NCBI RefSeq assembly: GCF_036046055.1
Contig: NZ_CP107939.1
Coordinates: 1,178,001 to 1,242,000, forward strand
DNA: 64,000 bases
DNA from: Nocardia sp. NBC_00403
Lineage (GTDB): Bacteria > Actinomycetota > Actinomycetes > Mycobacteriales > Mycobacteriaceae
Reading direction: 5' to 3'
The translations under genes and the position numbers were made by a program. How positions within the stretch are numbered: the first letter of the stretch is position 1; every line of letters begins with the position of its first letter. The notes under the pieces are model-generated. The model saw nothing but the letters and a program-made list of their open reading frames with translations. It did not search any database and was not told the origin of the DNA. This document shows positions 56,818-64,000 of the stretch, piece after piece.

Positions 56818-59800
56818 TCAGCGCGGCTTCACCAGCGGGAAGGGCAAGGTTTCACGGATGCTGCGACCGGTGATCAGCATGACGATCCGATCCACACCCA
56901 TCCCGAGTCCGCCGGTCGGCGGCATCGCGTGCTCGAGCGCCTGCAGGAATTCCTCGTCGAGTTCCATCGCCTCCGGATCGCCGTTGGCCGCGAGCATCGA
57001 TTGCTCGGTGAGCCTGCGGCGCTGCTCGACCGGATCGGTGAGTTCGCTGTAGGCAGTACCGAGTTCGACGCCCCAGGCGACCAGGTCCCAGCGCTCTGTC
57101 ACCCCGGGAATGCTGCGGTGCGCCCTGGTCAACGGCGACACCGAGGTGGGGAAGTTGATGTAGAAGGTCGGCTCCTCGGTATGGGATTCCACCAGGTGCT
57201 CGTACATCTCCAGCACCACCTGCCCGGTGTCCCAGCCGTGCTGGTAGGGCACATGCGCCTTATCGCACAGCTCCCTCAGCTCCGCCAAGTCCGTCTCCGG
57301 GGTGATCTCGGTGCCCAGCGCGTCGGACACCGCGCCGTGCACGGTCTTCACCGCCCAGTCACCGGAGATGTCCACCTGCTCGAATGAGCCGTCCGGGTTG
57401 GGCCGCAGCGCCACCGCCGCGCCATTGGCCGCCACGGCGGCGTTCTGGATGAGCTGACGGCAGACGTGCATCATCCGCTCGTAGTCGCTGTGTGCCTCGT
57501 AGGCCTCGAGAATGGTGAACTCGGGATTGTGGCTGAAGTCGACGCCCTCATTGCGGAAGGTGCGGCCCAGCTCGAACACCTTCTCCATACCGCCGACGCA
57601 CAGTCGCTTGAGATAGAGCTCGGGCGCGATCCGCAGGTAGAGATCCAGGTCGTAGGCGTTGATGTGGGTCATGAACGGCGTGGCGTTCGCACCGCCGTGC
57701 ACCTGCTGCAGGATCGGGGTCTCCACCTCGAGATAACCCCAGCCGTGCAACGAATCCCGCAGTGATCGGACCACCGCGCTGCGCTTGGCGAGCACCTCGC
57801 GGGCCTCCGGGTTGATCGCCATGTCGACGTAGCGCTGACGCACCTTCGCCTCGGGATCGGCGAGCCCTTTCCACTTGTCCGGCAACGGATGCAGGCATTT
57901 GCCGATCATCCGCCAGTCCGCGGCGAGCAGCGAGAGCTCACCGCGACGGCTGCGCCCGATCTGTCCGCTGATCTCGATCAGATCGCCGAGGTCGAAGAAC
58001 TCGGTGAATTCGGCGCTGTGTTCGGCGCCGACGCGATCGCGATCGATGACCAGCTGGATGTCGTCGGTCCAGTCGCGCACCACCGCGAAGATCACACCGC
58101 CGTAATCGCGGATGCGCAGCAGCCTGCCGCACACTCGCACGGTGGTGCCGCGCGGCGACCGGCGGGCGGCGGCGACGGTGTGGGTGGGCGGATAGGCGAC
58201 CGGATAGGCGTCCACCCCGGCGTCGGTGAGCCGGGCCAGCTTGTCCATCCGCACCCGCACCTGCTCCGGACGGCGATAGCCTGGTTCCGCGGTCTCGATG
58301 TCGGCCAGGGCCGGCGGGCTGCCGTCGGGATGCAGTCCGGTCAATGTCGGTGGCACCGCGCTAAAGACGCCGGTGTGCGTCACGGTCTCGGGTTCCTTGC
58401 CGAACCGCGGTAGGAAGCCCTCGGCCAGTGCGCTGGCCACTGCCACGCGCGGCAGCTGCCTGCGCTCCTCGAACAGGAAGAACCGGGGCACCCAGTTCGG
58501 CTGGTACTTGACATTCGACCGGTACAGCGCCTCCAGCTGCCACCATCGCGAAAAGAACAGCAGCACACCGCGCCACAGCCGCAGGATCGGCCCTGCGCCG
58601 ATGCGCCCGCCTTCCTCGAAGACCGAACGGAAGACCGCGAAGTTGAGCGAGACCTTGGTAATGGCGTGCTGTTCGGAGGTCAGCGCCAGCTGGGAGATCA
58701 TCAGCTCCATCACGCCGTTGGGGCCTTGGGGGTCGCGGCGCATCAGCTCCAGGGAGGCACCGGAGCGCCCCCACGGGACCAGCGACAGCATGCCGAGTAC
58801 GCGATCCTGACCGTTGACCGCCTCGACCAGCAGACAGTCGCCGTCGAGCCGGTCGCCGAGCCTGCCGAGCGCCATGGAGAAGCCGCGTTCGGTCTCGGTG
58901 TCGCGCCACGCGTCCGCGCGGGCGATCACCTGCTTCATCTCCTCGGGCGCAATCTCACGCTGCCGGCGAATCCGCACATGTATTCCGTGCTTGCGCAGGC
59001 GATTCGCGGCCTGACGGACCTGTTTCATCTCGGGGCCCGCCAGCGAGAAAGTTCTGGTGTCGAGGATGGCTTCATCACCGAGACGCAGCGCGGAAAGCCC
59101 GGCCCTCCGGTACGCCGTCGCGCCGAATTCGCTGGCACCCATGACCGCTGGGGCCCAACCGAATTGATCGGCGAGTTGCAGCCAGGCATCGATCGCCTGC
59201 GGCCATGCCTCCTTGACACCGATCGGGTCGCCGCTGGCAAGACAGACACCGAGCTCCACCCGATAGGTGACCGCGGCCTTGCCGCTGGGCGCGAAGACCA
59301 CCGCCTTGTCGCGGCGGGTCGCGAAGTAGCCGAGGGAATCCTCGACGCCGGAATGCTCCAGTAGTCCGCGGATCGCGGATTCATCGGTGCCGGTCATCGC
59401 GTTCGCCGCGCGCTGCGAGCGCAGCAGGATGATCACCGCGGCCAGTAGCGCGATCGCGCCGAACAGACCGAGCAGGAAGTTGACGAACGCGCGCGGGTGG
59501 CCGTCGAAATGTTCGTTGTCGACAAGCACCGCGGCGGTGACGCGATAGACCGCCCACGCGGGCCGCTGCCCGCCCTGGGGCAGCGAACCGGGGAACAGCT
59601 CCACCAGACCCCAGCCGAGCAGGCAGCCGATCACAAGACCACCGAGCAGCACCCCGAGCGCCTTCAGTCCCGCTCCGCGGCGCACCTTGGTGTAGAACTC
59701 GCGCCAGGCGCCGATGAGCACACCGATCGCGAGCACGTGCAGCACCATCGCCACCAGCGCGTCGATCTCGCCGTCATTGATGAAATCGACCACGTTGGAC

Positions 59801-60141
59801 AGCGTGTACAGCGTGAGATAGCCGACGAGCAACCACCAGGCGATGCGCTTGCGACTGGCCAGCGCGCCCGCGAGCAGGCCGATGACGAGCGCCCACATGA
59901 GGTTCGTGTCGGGAGCGTCGAAGTAATAGGCGTCGATGTAGCGGCGCGGTATATGCGTCAGATAGCGCAGCGCGGGCGACAGGCTCCACAGGAAACACAG
60001 CACGGCGAAGACACCGAGGATCATTCCCGCGATGTGCGGGACCTCCCTGAGCCGGCCGTGTCCGCGATGCGGCACGGGTGGGGTCGGTCTGCCCGCGGGT
60101 GGTTCGATTTCGATCTGGTGCTCGGCGTGCGTGGAGGTCAC
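56818..60141 (-). CDS. lysX: Bifunctional lysylphosphatidylglycerol synthase / lysyl-tRNA synthetase
   Basis: From a GTG at 60141 the protein has 1,107 residues. Residues about 40-240 give six or seven membrane spans; about 260-570 is the MprF-type DUF2156 transferase domain ([36 protein letters not shown]); then an OB fold and a class II LysRS core with motif 2 ([20 protein letters not shown]) and motif 3 ([12 protein letters not shown]). In mycobacteria LysX lysinylates phosphatidylglycerol, giving resistance to cationic peptides and acid. A TACACA -10-like word sits 8 nt upstream with no ribosome site, so the message may be leaderless; a TTG at 60180 is the alternative start. Confidence 0.95.
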   Translation of the reverse strand: MTSTHAEHQIEIEPPAGRPTPPVPHRGHGRLREVPHIAGMILGVFAVLCFLWSLSPALRYLTHIPRRYIDAYYFDAPDTNLMWALVIGLLAGALASRKRIAWWLLVGYLTLYTLSNVVDFINDGEIDALVAMVLHVLAIGVLIGAWREFYTKVRRGAGLKALGVLLGGLVIGCLLGWGLVELFPGSLPQGGQRPAWAVYRVTAAVLVDNEHFDGHPRAFVNFLLGLFGAIALLAAVIILLRSQRAANAMTGTDESAIRGLLEHSGVEDSLGYFATRRDKAVVFAPSGKAAVTYRVELGVCLASGDPIGVKEAWPQAIDAWLQLADQFGWAPAVMGASEFGATAYRRAGLSALRLGDEAILDTRTFSLAGPEMKQVRQAANRLRKHGIHVRIRRQREIAPEEMKQVIARADAWRDTETERGFSMALGRLGDRLDGDCLLVEAVNGQDRVLGMLSLVPWGRSGASLELMRRDPQGPNGVMELMISQLALTSEQHAITKVSLNFAVFRSVFEEGGRIGAGPILRLWRGVLLFFSRWWQLEALYRSNVKYQPNWVPRFFLFEERRQLPRVAVASALAEGFLPRFGKEPETVTHTGVFSAVPPTLTGLHPDGSPPALADIETAEPGYRRPEQVRVRMDKLARLTDAGVDAYPVAYPPTHTVAAARRSPRGTTVRVCGRLLRIRDYGGVIFAVVRDWTDDIQLVIDRDRVGAEHSAEFTEFFDLGDLIEISGQIGRSRRGELSLLAADWRMIGKCLHPLPDKWKGLADPEAKVRQRYVDMAINPEAREVLAKRSAVVRSLRDSLHGWGYLEVETPILQQVHGGANATPFMTHINAYDLDLYLRIAPELYLKRLCVGGMEKVFELGRTFRNEGVDFSHNPEFTILEAYEAHSDYERMMHVCRQLIQNAAVAANGAAVALRPNPDGSFEQVDISGDWAVKTVHGAVSDALGTEITPETDLAELRELCDKAHVPYQHGWDTGQVVLEMYEHLVESHTEEPTFYINFPTSVSPLTRAHRSIPGVTERWDLVAWGVELGTAYSELTDPVEQRRRLTEQSMLAANGDPEAMELDEEFLQALEHAMPPTGGLGMGVDRIVMLITGRSIRETLPFPLVKPR

Positions 60142-60284
60142 CGAACCAGTGTGTACGGTGTCACGGCATCGATGCTCCAAGATCGCCCGGGCATGTCGGT
60201 TATGGGCGCGTCATACGTGCGTGTCAGTCGTCACGATGGGGGTTGGCGTTTCGTTGTTTCCGGGCGAAGGGTAAGGATGTACCC

Positions 60285-60506
60285 ATGTCCGATCCAGTCG
60301 ATGTGCCGATCGATGACGACGTCATTCGACTCGGCCAGTTCCTGAAGCTGGCCAACCTGATCGAGTCCGGCTCGGAGGCCAAGACGGTCATCGCCTCCGG
60401 TCTGGTCCGGGTGAACGACGAGGTCGAGCTGCGTCGTGGCCGCCAACTGCACCCCGGCGACGTGGTCACCATCGCCGGTCACAGAGCTCGCGTGGCAGGC
60501 GAGTGA
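60285..60506 (+). CDS. Small S4-domain RNA-binding protein
   Basis: A 73-residue protein consisting of little more than an S4 domain: IRLGQFLKLANLIESGSEAKTVIASG, then VRVNDEVELRRGRQLHPGDVV. This is the alpha-L fold used by ribosomal protein S4 and by YbcJ/RlbA-type proteins to bind structured RNA. The ATG at 60285 follows AAGGGTAAGGA. It is divergent from lysX across 143 bp and convergent with rraA; a short inverted repeat overlaps its stop. Confidence 0.88.
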   Translation: MSDPVDVPIDDDVIRLGQFLKLANLIESGSEAKTVIASGLVRVNDEVELRRGRQLHPGDVVTIAGHRARVAGE

Positions 60507-60525
60507 CCGGTTCCCCGGCCGGTCA
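60504..60525. terminator. Short bidirectional stem-loop at the S4/rraA convergence
   Basis: TGACCGG (60504-60510) and CCGGTCA (60519-60525) include the S4 stop codon and the last rraA codons; 7-bp stem. Confidence 0.45.
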
Positions 60526-61011
60526 GTCCTCCGCGCGGACCACGACGCCGTCGTGGTCGCTGTAGAGCATGTCGCCCGGGGTGAAGGTGATGCCGCCGAA
60601 CTCGACCGGGACGTCCCGATCGCCGCTGCCGGTCTGGGTGCTCTTGCGCGGGTTGGTGCCGATGGCCTTGATGCCGATCTCCAGCGTGCGCAGAATCGCT
60701 GAATCGCGCACTGCGCCGTTGACGATGACACCGGCCCAGCCGTTGGCAACGCCGCGGCCGGCGATGATGTCGCCGACCAGCGCGGTGTGCACACTAGCGC
60801 CGCCGTCGACGACCAGTACGCCGCCATTGCCCGGTTCGCTCAGCGTTTGCTTGACCAGCAGATTGTCCTGGAAACAGCGGATCGTGGTGATCCGCCCGGA
60901 GAATGTCGCGTGGCCACCGAACTGAATGAACTGCGTGTCGCAGCTGCGAATCTCGGGGCCGATTTCATCGGCGAGATCGGCGGTGGCAACAGCGTTCTGC
61001 GATTCGGTCAC
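60523..61011 (-). CDS. rraA: RraA family protein (RNase E regulator / HMG aldolase-like)
   Basis: A 162-residue protein from a GTG at 61011; the longer frame runs into an inverted repeat. The compact fold signatures [62 protein letters not shown] and [12 protein letters not shown] are those of RraA/MenG-like proteins. The [13 protein letters not shown] and RD positions bind the divalent metal and substrate in 4-hydroxy-4-methyl-2-oxoglutarate aldolases. Whether this copy regulates RNase E or acts as an aldolase is unresolved. In M. tuberculosis an RraA gene also lies a few genes from gltBD. Confidence 0.9.
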   Translation of the reverse strand: MTESQNAVATADLADEIGPEIRSCDTQFIQFGGHATFSGRITTIRCFQDNLLVKQTLSEPGNGGVLVVDGGASVHTALVGDIIAGRGVANGWAGVIVNGAVRDSAILRTLEIGIKAIGTNPRKSTQTGSGDRDVPVEFGGITFTPGDMLYSDHDGVVVRAED

Positions 61012-61023
61012 TGCGTTATTTTT

Positions 61024-61138
61024 GCAGCGCCTGCGGCGCTGCGTGTTCGCGGCCCCCTCAGGCTTGCGTCCGAGCGGCCGAGACTCGCGCCTGCGGCGCA
61101 TGCGCTTCGGCCACTCGGACGCAAGCCGGGCCGCGAAC
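61024..61138. repeat. Large compound inverted repeat upstream of rraA
   Basis: A small hairpin GCAGCGCC-TGC-GGCGCTGC (61024-61042) is followed by a long cruciform-like element: GTTCGCGGCCC (61045-61055) pairs with GGGCCGCGAAC (61128-61138), and GGCTTGCGTCCGAG (61061-61074) pairs with CTCGGACGCAAGCC (61114-61127), with a 5-nt bulge. It may be an intergenic palindromic repeat or a terminator for the upstream DUF5313 genes. Confidence 0.8.
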
Positions 61139-61181
61139 TGCGCTCGTAAGACTCGCGCGTGGTGGCTGGGTAGCTCGATTG

Positions 61182-61547
61182 TTACCGGTGGCCGTGCCGC
61201 AGCTCGTAGAGATCCCGATCATGCTCGGAGATCTTCCCGTGATCTACGAGTTCCGGATCCAAACCGTGCTGGACCAGCCGGAAGCGCCGCCACACATAGC
61301 CGAGGGCGACCGTGAATATGACCAGCGGAACGATCATCATCACGATGAGGCCGATCTTCAGTGGCATCGGGCCGGGGAACAGCAACACCAGGGCGAAGAA
61401 CGGGATGATCGGTCCCAGAAACCGGACGAGATAGCGTTCCATGGCCCCGTGGCCGACGAGGTCGCGGATAACCCACTCGTGCAGCTCCTCGGGGAGCTCG
61501 CGGCCCAGATCGTAGGCGATCCGCTGCCGTATCGTGGGAGTCTTCAT
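61182..61547 (-). CDS. DUF5313 membrane protein, copy 1
   Basis: A 121-residue protein: [35 protein letters not shown], two membrane spans (about 45-60 and 64-86), then [16 protein letters not shown] and a charged tail. This is the actinobacterial DUF5313 pattern. It is about 45 percent similar by eye to the next upstream gene, with the same order of motifs, so the pair arose by tandem duplication. Function unknown. The two genes are 62 bp apart on one strand and may be co-transcribed. Confidence 0.82.
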   Translation of the reverse strand: MKTPTIRQRIAYDLGRELPEELHEWVIRDLVGHGAMERYLVRFLGPIIPFFALVLLFPGPMPLKIGLIVMMIVPLVIFTVALGYVWRRFRLVQHGLDPELVDHGKISEHDRDLYELRHGHR

Positions 61548-61609
61548 AGGTCCAGGCTATGCCTGTGGTATAAGTCACCGCCAGTTTTTCCGTGGCAACT
61601 CGGCAAACT

Positions 61610-61990
61610 TCAGGCGCGCCCGTGTCTGCGTTCGTAGGCCTGTCGTTCGGCCTCGCCACGGCGGCGGGCATCGGAGTCGGCGAGACTCGGATCGAGGCCG
61701 TGTTTGATCAGGCGGCTGCGCCGGTAGACATACATCAGCGCGATCGTGAAGTAGATCAGCGGCAGATACAACAGCGCCATCATGGCCAAGCCCATCCACT
61801 TCGGGCCGGGTACCAACAGAAACAGCATGAGCACCGGAATCACCGGGAGCAGAAACCGCATCAGATAGCGACGCGCGGCCCCCTGCCCGGTCAGATCATC
61901 GCGCACCCACTCCGACATCGACGCGGGCAGCGTTCGACCGCAGGCGTAACCGATCCGCTGCGGGAAGGTCGGGGTGGTGCGTTCAGCCAT
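61610..61990 (-). CDS. DUF5313 membrane protein, copy 2
   Basis: A 126-residue paralogue of the neighbouring gene: RIGYACGRTLPASMSEWVRDDLTGQGAARRYLMRF, two spans (about 48-64 and 70-92), then YVYRRSRLIKHGLDPS and a basic C-terminus (AERQAYERRHGRA). The ATG at 61990 aligns with the start of its paralogue; the upstream frame adds 15 unrelated residues. Function unknown. Confidence 0.82.
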   Translation of the reverse strand: MAERTTPTFPQRIGYACGRTLPASMSEWVRDDLTGQGAARRYLMRFLLPVIPVLMLFLLVPGPKWMGLAMMALLYLPLIYFTIALMYVYRRSRLIKHGLDPSLADSDARRRGEAERQAYERRHGRA

Positions 61991-62071
61991 GGACTCAGCA
62001 TCCTCGGTGGTGAGCAGGCCGGACAAGTTGGGCACCCGACCCGATGGGCCGGGTGCAGGGCATATCGGAAC

Positions 62072-62530
62072 TCAGCTTTGCCTGCTCGCGTGGAATTCGG
62101 CGATCTGAGTGGTCAGGTTGTGCGTGGAGTGCTTGACAGCGAGCTTCACGAACGGCTCGATGGTCTTACCGAGGACGCGTCCGGCGAGACCGCCGGGGAC
62201 GCGGTACTCCACGATCGCATCGACGGTGCATGTCGCCTCGCCCTTGTCGTGGAACAGAAAAGTGGATTCGATCTCGAAACCCTTGATCGACTTCACCGCG
62301 ATCGCGGCGTGCTCTTCCCAGCGCACGACCTGGATGCGCGAATGCAGCGTGGCGGGTCCGAGCTTGATGACGCCGTCGAAGGTCGCGCCGACGCCCTCGA
62401 CCTGGTCGGTGACCGGGGTGAATTCGTGGATCTCGGAGATGAACCGCGGCAGATTGCGGTAGTCGTTGACATAGGCGAAAGCGGTTTCGGCCGACGCCGT
62501 GCAGTCCTCGACGATTTTCACTTCGGTCAT
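62072..62530 (-). CDS. SRPBCC (START-like) protein
   Basis: A 152-residue protein with the SRPBCC layout: a first strand VKIVEDCTASAETAFAYVNDY, helix and strands around NLPRFISEIHEFTPV, a beta sheet with FDGVIKLGPATLHSRIQVVRWE and GFEIESTFLFHD, and a long C-terminal helix (KLAVKHSTHNLTTQIAEFHA). Such proteins bind hydrophobic ligands and are annotated as polyketide cyclase/dehydrase or lipid transport in actinobacteria. No active-site residues can be assigned and there is no adjacent PKS, so lipid binding is the safer guess. Confidence 0.82.
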   Translation of the reverse strand: MTEVKIVEDCTASAETAFAYVNDYRNLPRFISEIHEFTPVTDQVEGVGATFDGVIKLGPATLHSRIQVVRWEEHAAIAVKSIKGFEIESTFLFHDKGEATCTVDAIVEYRVPGGLAGRVLGKTIEPFVKLAVKHSTHNLTTQIAEFHASRQS

Positions 62531-62567
62531 GAAGTCACTGTAACTGCGGCGTGCTGGGCCTACCTGG

Positions 62568-63500
62568 TCACGCTGTCACGGCCAGTGTCGCGGCCAGCCC
62601 GAACGCCAGCGCCATCACGCCGACCTCGAGCACGGCCCTGCGCAATGACGCCTCAGCGGTCATCCGATGGTCCGCAGCGCGCCGCACCCAGCTGCGCCGC
62701 CACCACCAGCCGAGCGCGAGCAAGCCAACCAGCACAAGGGTTTTCGCGAGCAGGATGCGGCCGTAGCCGGTCGTCACGAACGGTGCAGGCCCGCCGATCC
62801 GCACCAGCCCGTTGACGACCCCGGTGGTCGCCACCGTCGCGATCAACGGCAACGCCACTGCCGAATACCTCGGTATCGTGACCGCCCATTCGCCACGGGT
62901 GCGCACTACCAGCGCGAGCGCGACCAGCATCCCGAACCAGGCCGCCGCGGCCAGCGCGTGCACCGCGCCGAGCACCGAACCGAACGGCTGCTGCGACATG
63001 TGCCCGGTGATCGGCCGCAGCGCCAGCGTCACGGCCGCGAATACGAGCACGAGATCGGTCGATGCGGCGTCGGGTCGGCGGAAGGCCAGCGCGCAGTAGC
63101 AGGCGATCGCGAGGGTGCCCACCAGGATCGCGATGCCGACCTGTCCGCCGCTGATCTCGACAAGGAAGGTACCGAACTGTCCGCCGCCCAGGCGTGTCAC
63201 CGGAACCCCGACGATGTCGGCGGCCTCGAAGGCGAGCACCGCGAGCTCGGCCGCGCACCAGATGCCTGCCAGCACGGCGAGCAGCCGCCACGGCGGCTGC
63301 GCTCGCGGATGCACCCGGGGGAGCGCGGCAAGCCCCAGCACGGTCGCACCCGTGCCGTCCGCGATCACCCGGACGCCGCCCTCGGTCGGTATCGGCGCCG
63401 GGATGTCCAGCGCCCAGGCGAGCAACACCCCGAGCAGGCCGGCCGGGACGGCCAGCAGCAGCATCCGCGCGTCCCGGCCGCCGGCCGTCACACCGCTCAC
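62568..63500 (-). CDS. copD: CopD family copper transport membrane protein
   Basis: A 310-residue protein with eight hydrophobic segments. The copper-resistance D region is recognisable at TGHMSQQPFGSVLGAVHALAA with the His and Met residues used for copper, and at the end GYGRILLAKTLVLVGLLALGWWW. The start is the GTG at 63500, overlapping the copC stop by 4 bp (GTGA), so the two are translationally coupled. With CopC it should move copper across the membrane. Confidence 0.85.
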   Translation of the reverse strand: MSGVTAGGRDARMLLLAVPAGLLGVLLAWALDIPAPIPTEGGVRVIADGTGATVLGLAALPRVHPRAQPPWRLLAVLAGIWCAAELAVLAFEAADIVGVPVTRLGGGQFGTFLVEISGGQVGIAILVGTLAIACYCALAFRRPDAASTDLVLVFAAVTLALRPITGHMSQQPFGSVLGAVHALAAAAWFGMLVALALVVRTRGEWAVTIPRYSAVALPLIATVATTGVVNGLVRIGGPAPFVTTGYGRILLAKTLVLVGLLALGWWWRRSWVRRAADHRMTAEASLRRAVLEVGVMALAFGLAATLAVTA

Positions 63501-64000
63501 GGTTGTTTCCGGCTCCTGCCGCCGAACAGCGCGAACGCCAGGCCGCCGCCGAACAGCAGGACCGCGCCGACGATGAACACCCACAACGGAATACCGTTCG
63601 AGCCGCCGTCGTCGGCCGCGCCGCTTTTGGCGCCCGGCTTCGGCCCGGGGACGCCGTTGCCTGCCTTACCGAGGGTGAACTTCCTGGTTCCGCTCACCGG
63701 ATGGCCGTCGGCGGAAGTCACCCGGTAGGCGATGGTGTACTCGCCGACCGGGCCGAGCTCACCCACCTCGACGCTGACCGACTTGCCCGCGACGGTCGGT
63801 GTCCCCTTCGACCACAGGTTGCCGTCCGGGCCGACGACGGTCAGCGACGGGAAGCTGGTCTGCAGATCCTCGTTGAAGGTGACGCTGACCCGTGCCGGGC
63901 TCGCGTCGATAGTCGAACCGTCTTCCGGCGAACTGTCGGTGGCCGCCGAGTGCGCGGCGGCGGTGCCTGCGGCGGCCAGCCCGACGCCGAGCAGCAGCAG
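63497..64000 (-). CDS. copC: CopC-domain secreted copper-binding protein, 5' end outside the window
   Basis: The last 167 residues are visible; the frame is open to nt 64000, so the start is lost. The tail of a signal peptide (LLLLGVGLAAAGTAAA) is followed directly by HSAATDSSPEDG, placing a His at the mature N-terminus, a known CopC copper ligand. The Ig-like domain follows (SVTFNEDLQTSFPSLTV, YTIAYRVTSADGHPVSGTRKF with the second His), then a Gly/Pro/Lys linker and a C-terminal span (about 20 residues, WVFIVGAVLLFGGGLAFALF), as in actinobacterial CopC proteins anchored by a transmembrane helix. It passes copper to the CopD partner. Confidence 0.9.
   Translation of the reverse strand: MLLLGVGLAAAGTAAAHSAATDSSPEDGSTIDASPARVSVTFNEDLQTSFPSLTVVGPDGNLWSKGTPTVAGKSVSVEVGELGPVGEYTIAYRVTSADGHPVSGTRKFTLGKAGNGVPGPKPGAKSGAADDGGSNGIPLWVFIVGAVLLFGGGLAFALFGGRSRKQP

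Overview
The window is high-GC actinobacterial DNA and most resembles a Nocardia chromosome. Support comes from a lysX-type lysyl-tRNA synthetase fusion, DUF5313 proteins, a mycobacterial-style moxR/DUF58/SpoIIM/RDD block, a secreted AroQ-gamma chorismate mutase, a cutinase, KstR-like operators and large modular PKS genes. The species assignment is inference from gene content; no rRNA or tRNA gene was found.

Layout. (1) 1-22985: the 3' part of a modular type I polyketide synthase locus on the + strand. A PKS cut by the left edge carries a module missing its KS (AT-DH-ER-KR-ACP) and a complete KS-AT-DH-ER-KR-ACP module. A second PKS carries two KS-AT-DH-KR-ACP modules, and a discrete hotdog thioesterase follows. 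Docking helices link PKS 1 to PKS 2. PKS 2 has no TE domain and ends in another docking tail. (2) 23052-31331: flavin oxidoreductases (fadH and an OYE homologue), an SDR with KstR-like operators, an orphan low-GC ADP-ribosyltransferase-like gene, a decayed methyltransferase gene and a secreted propeller-like protein. (3) 31332-34999: a TetR/MMPL divergent pair, then a 766-bp gene-free, partly AT-rich stretch with several consistent RNA helices. (4) 35000-41470: the moxR block (SpoIIM, RDD, DUF58, MoxR, DUF4129-like, membrane protein), interrupted by five 72-bp tandem repeats exactly at the DUF4129/moxR junction. (5) 41531-46885: a TetR/DHA2 efflux pair with twin operators, a DUF4407 protein and a secreted chorismate mutase behind a 65-bp tandem repeat. 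(6) 47643-53757: gltBD (glutamate synthase) with a long structured leader region and a very strong terminator. (7) 54277-64000: cutinase, small secreted and membrane proteins, a histidine phosphatase, lysX, an S4 protein, rraA, two DUF5313 paralogues, an SRPBCC protein, and copD with a right-truncated copC.

How the genes work together. The visible PKS portion should add one methyl-branched saturated unit, one linear saturated unit and two C=C units, giving a 2,4-dienoyl thioester. It would then be passed on to a PKS outside the window or released by the hotdog thioesterase. The OYE and SDR genes share a promoter region with two AACnnGTT palindromes typical of the KstR sterol-catabolism regulator. 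The moxR block encodes a MoxR-DUF58 chaperone-like membrane system. gltBD provides ammonia assimilation. lysX provides a second lysyl-tRNA synthetase fused to a lysyl-phosphatidylglycerol synthase.

Observations most worth follow-up: the orphan ART-like gene, the 72-bp repeat array that replaces an apparent ATGA stop/start overlap, the candidate structured RNA near 34.65-34.93 kb, the unusual last AT domain of the PKS, and the KstR-like operators.
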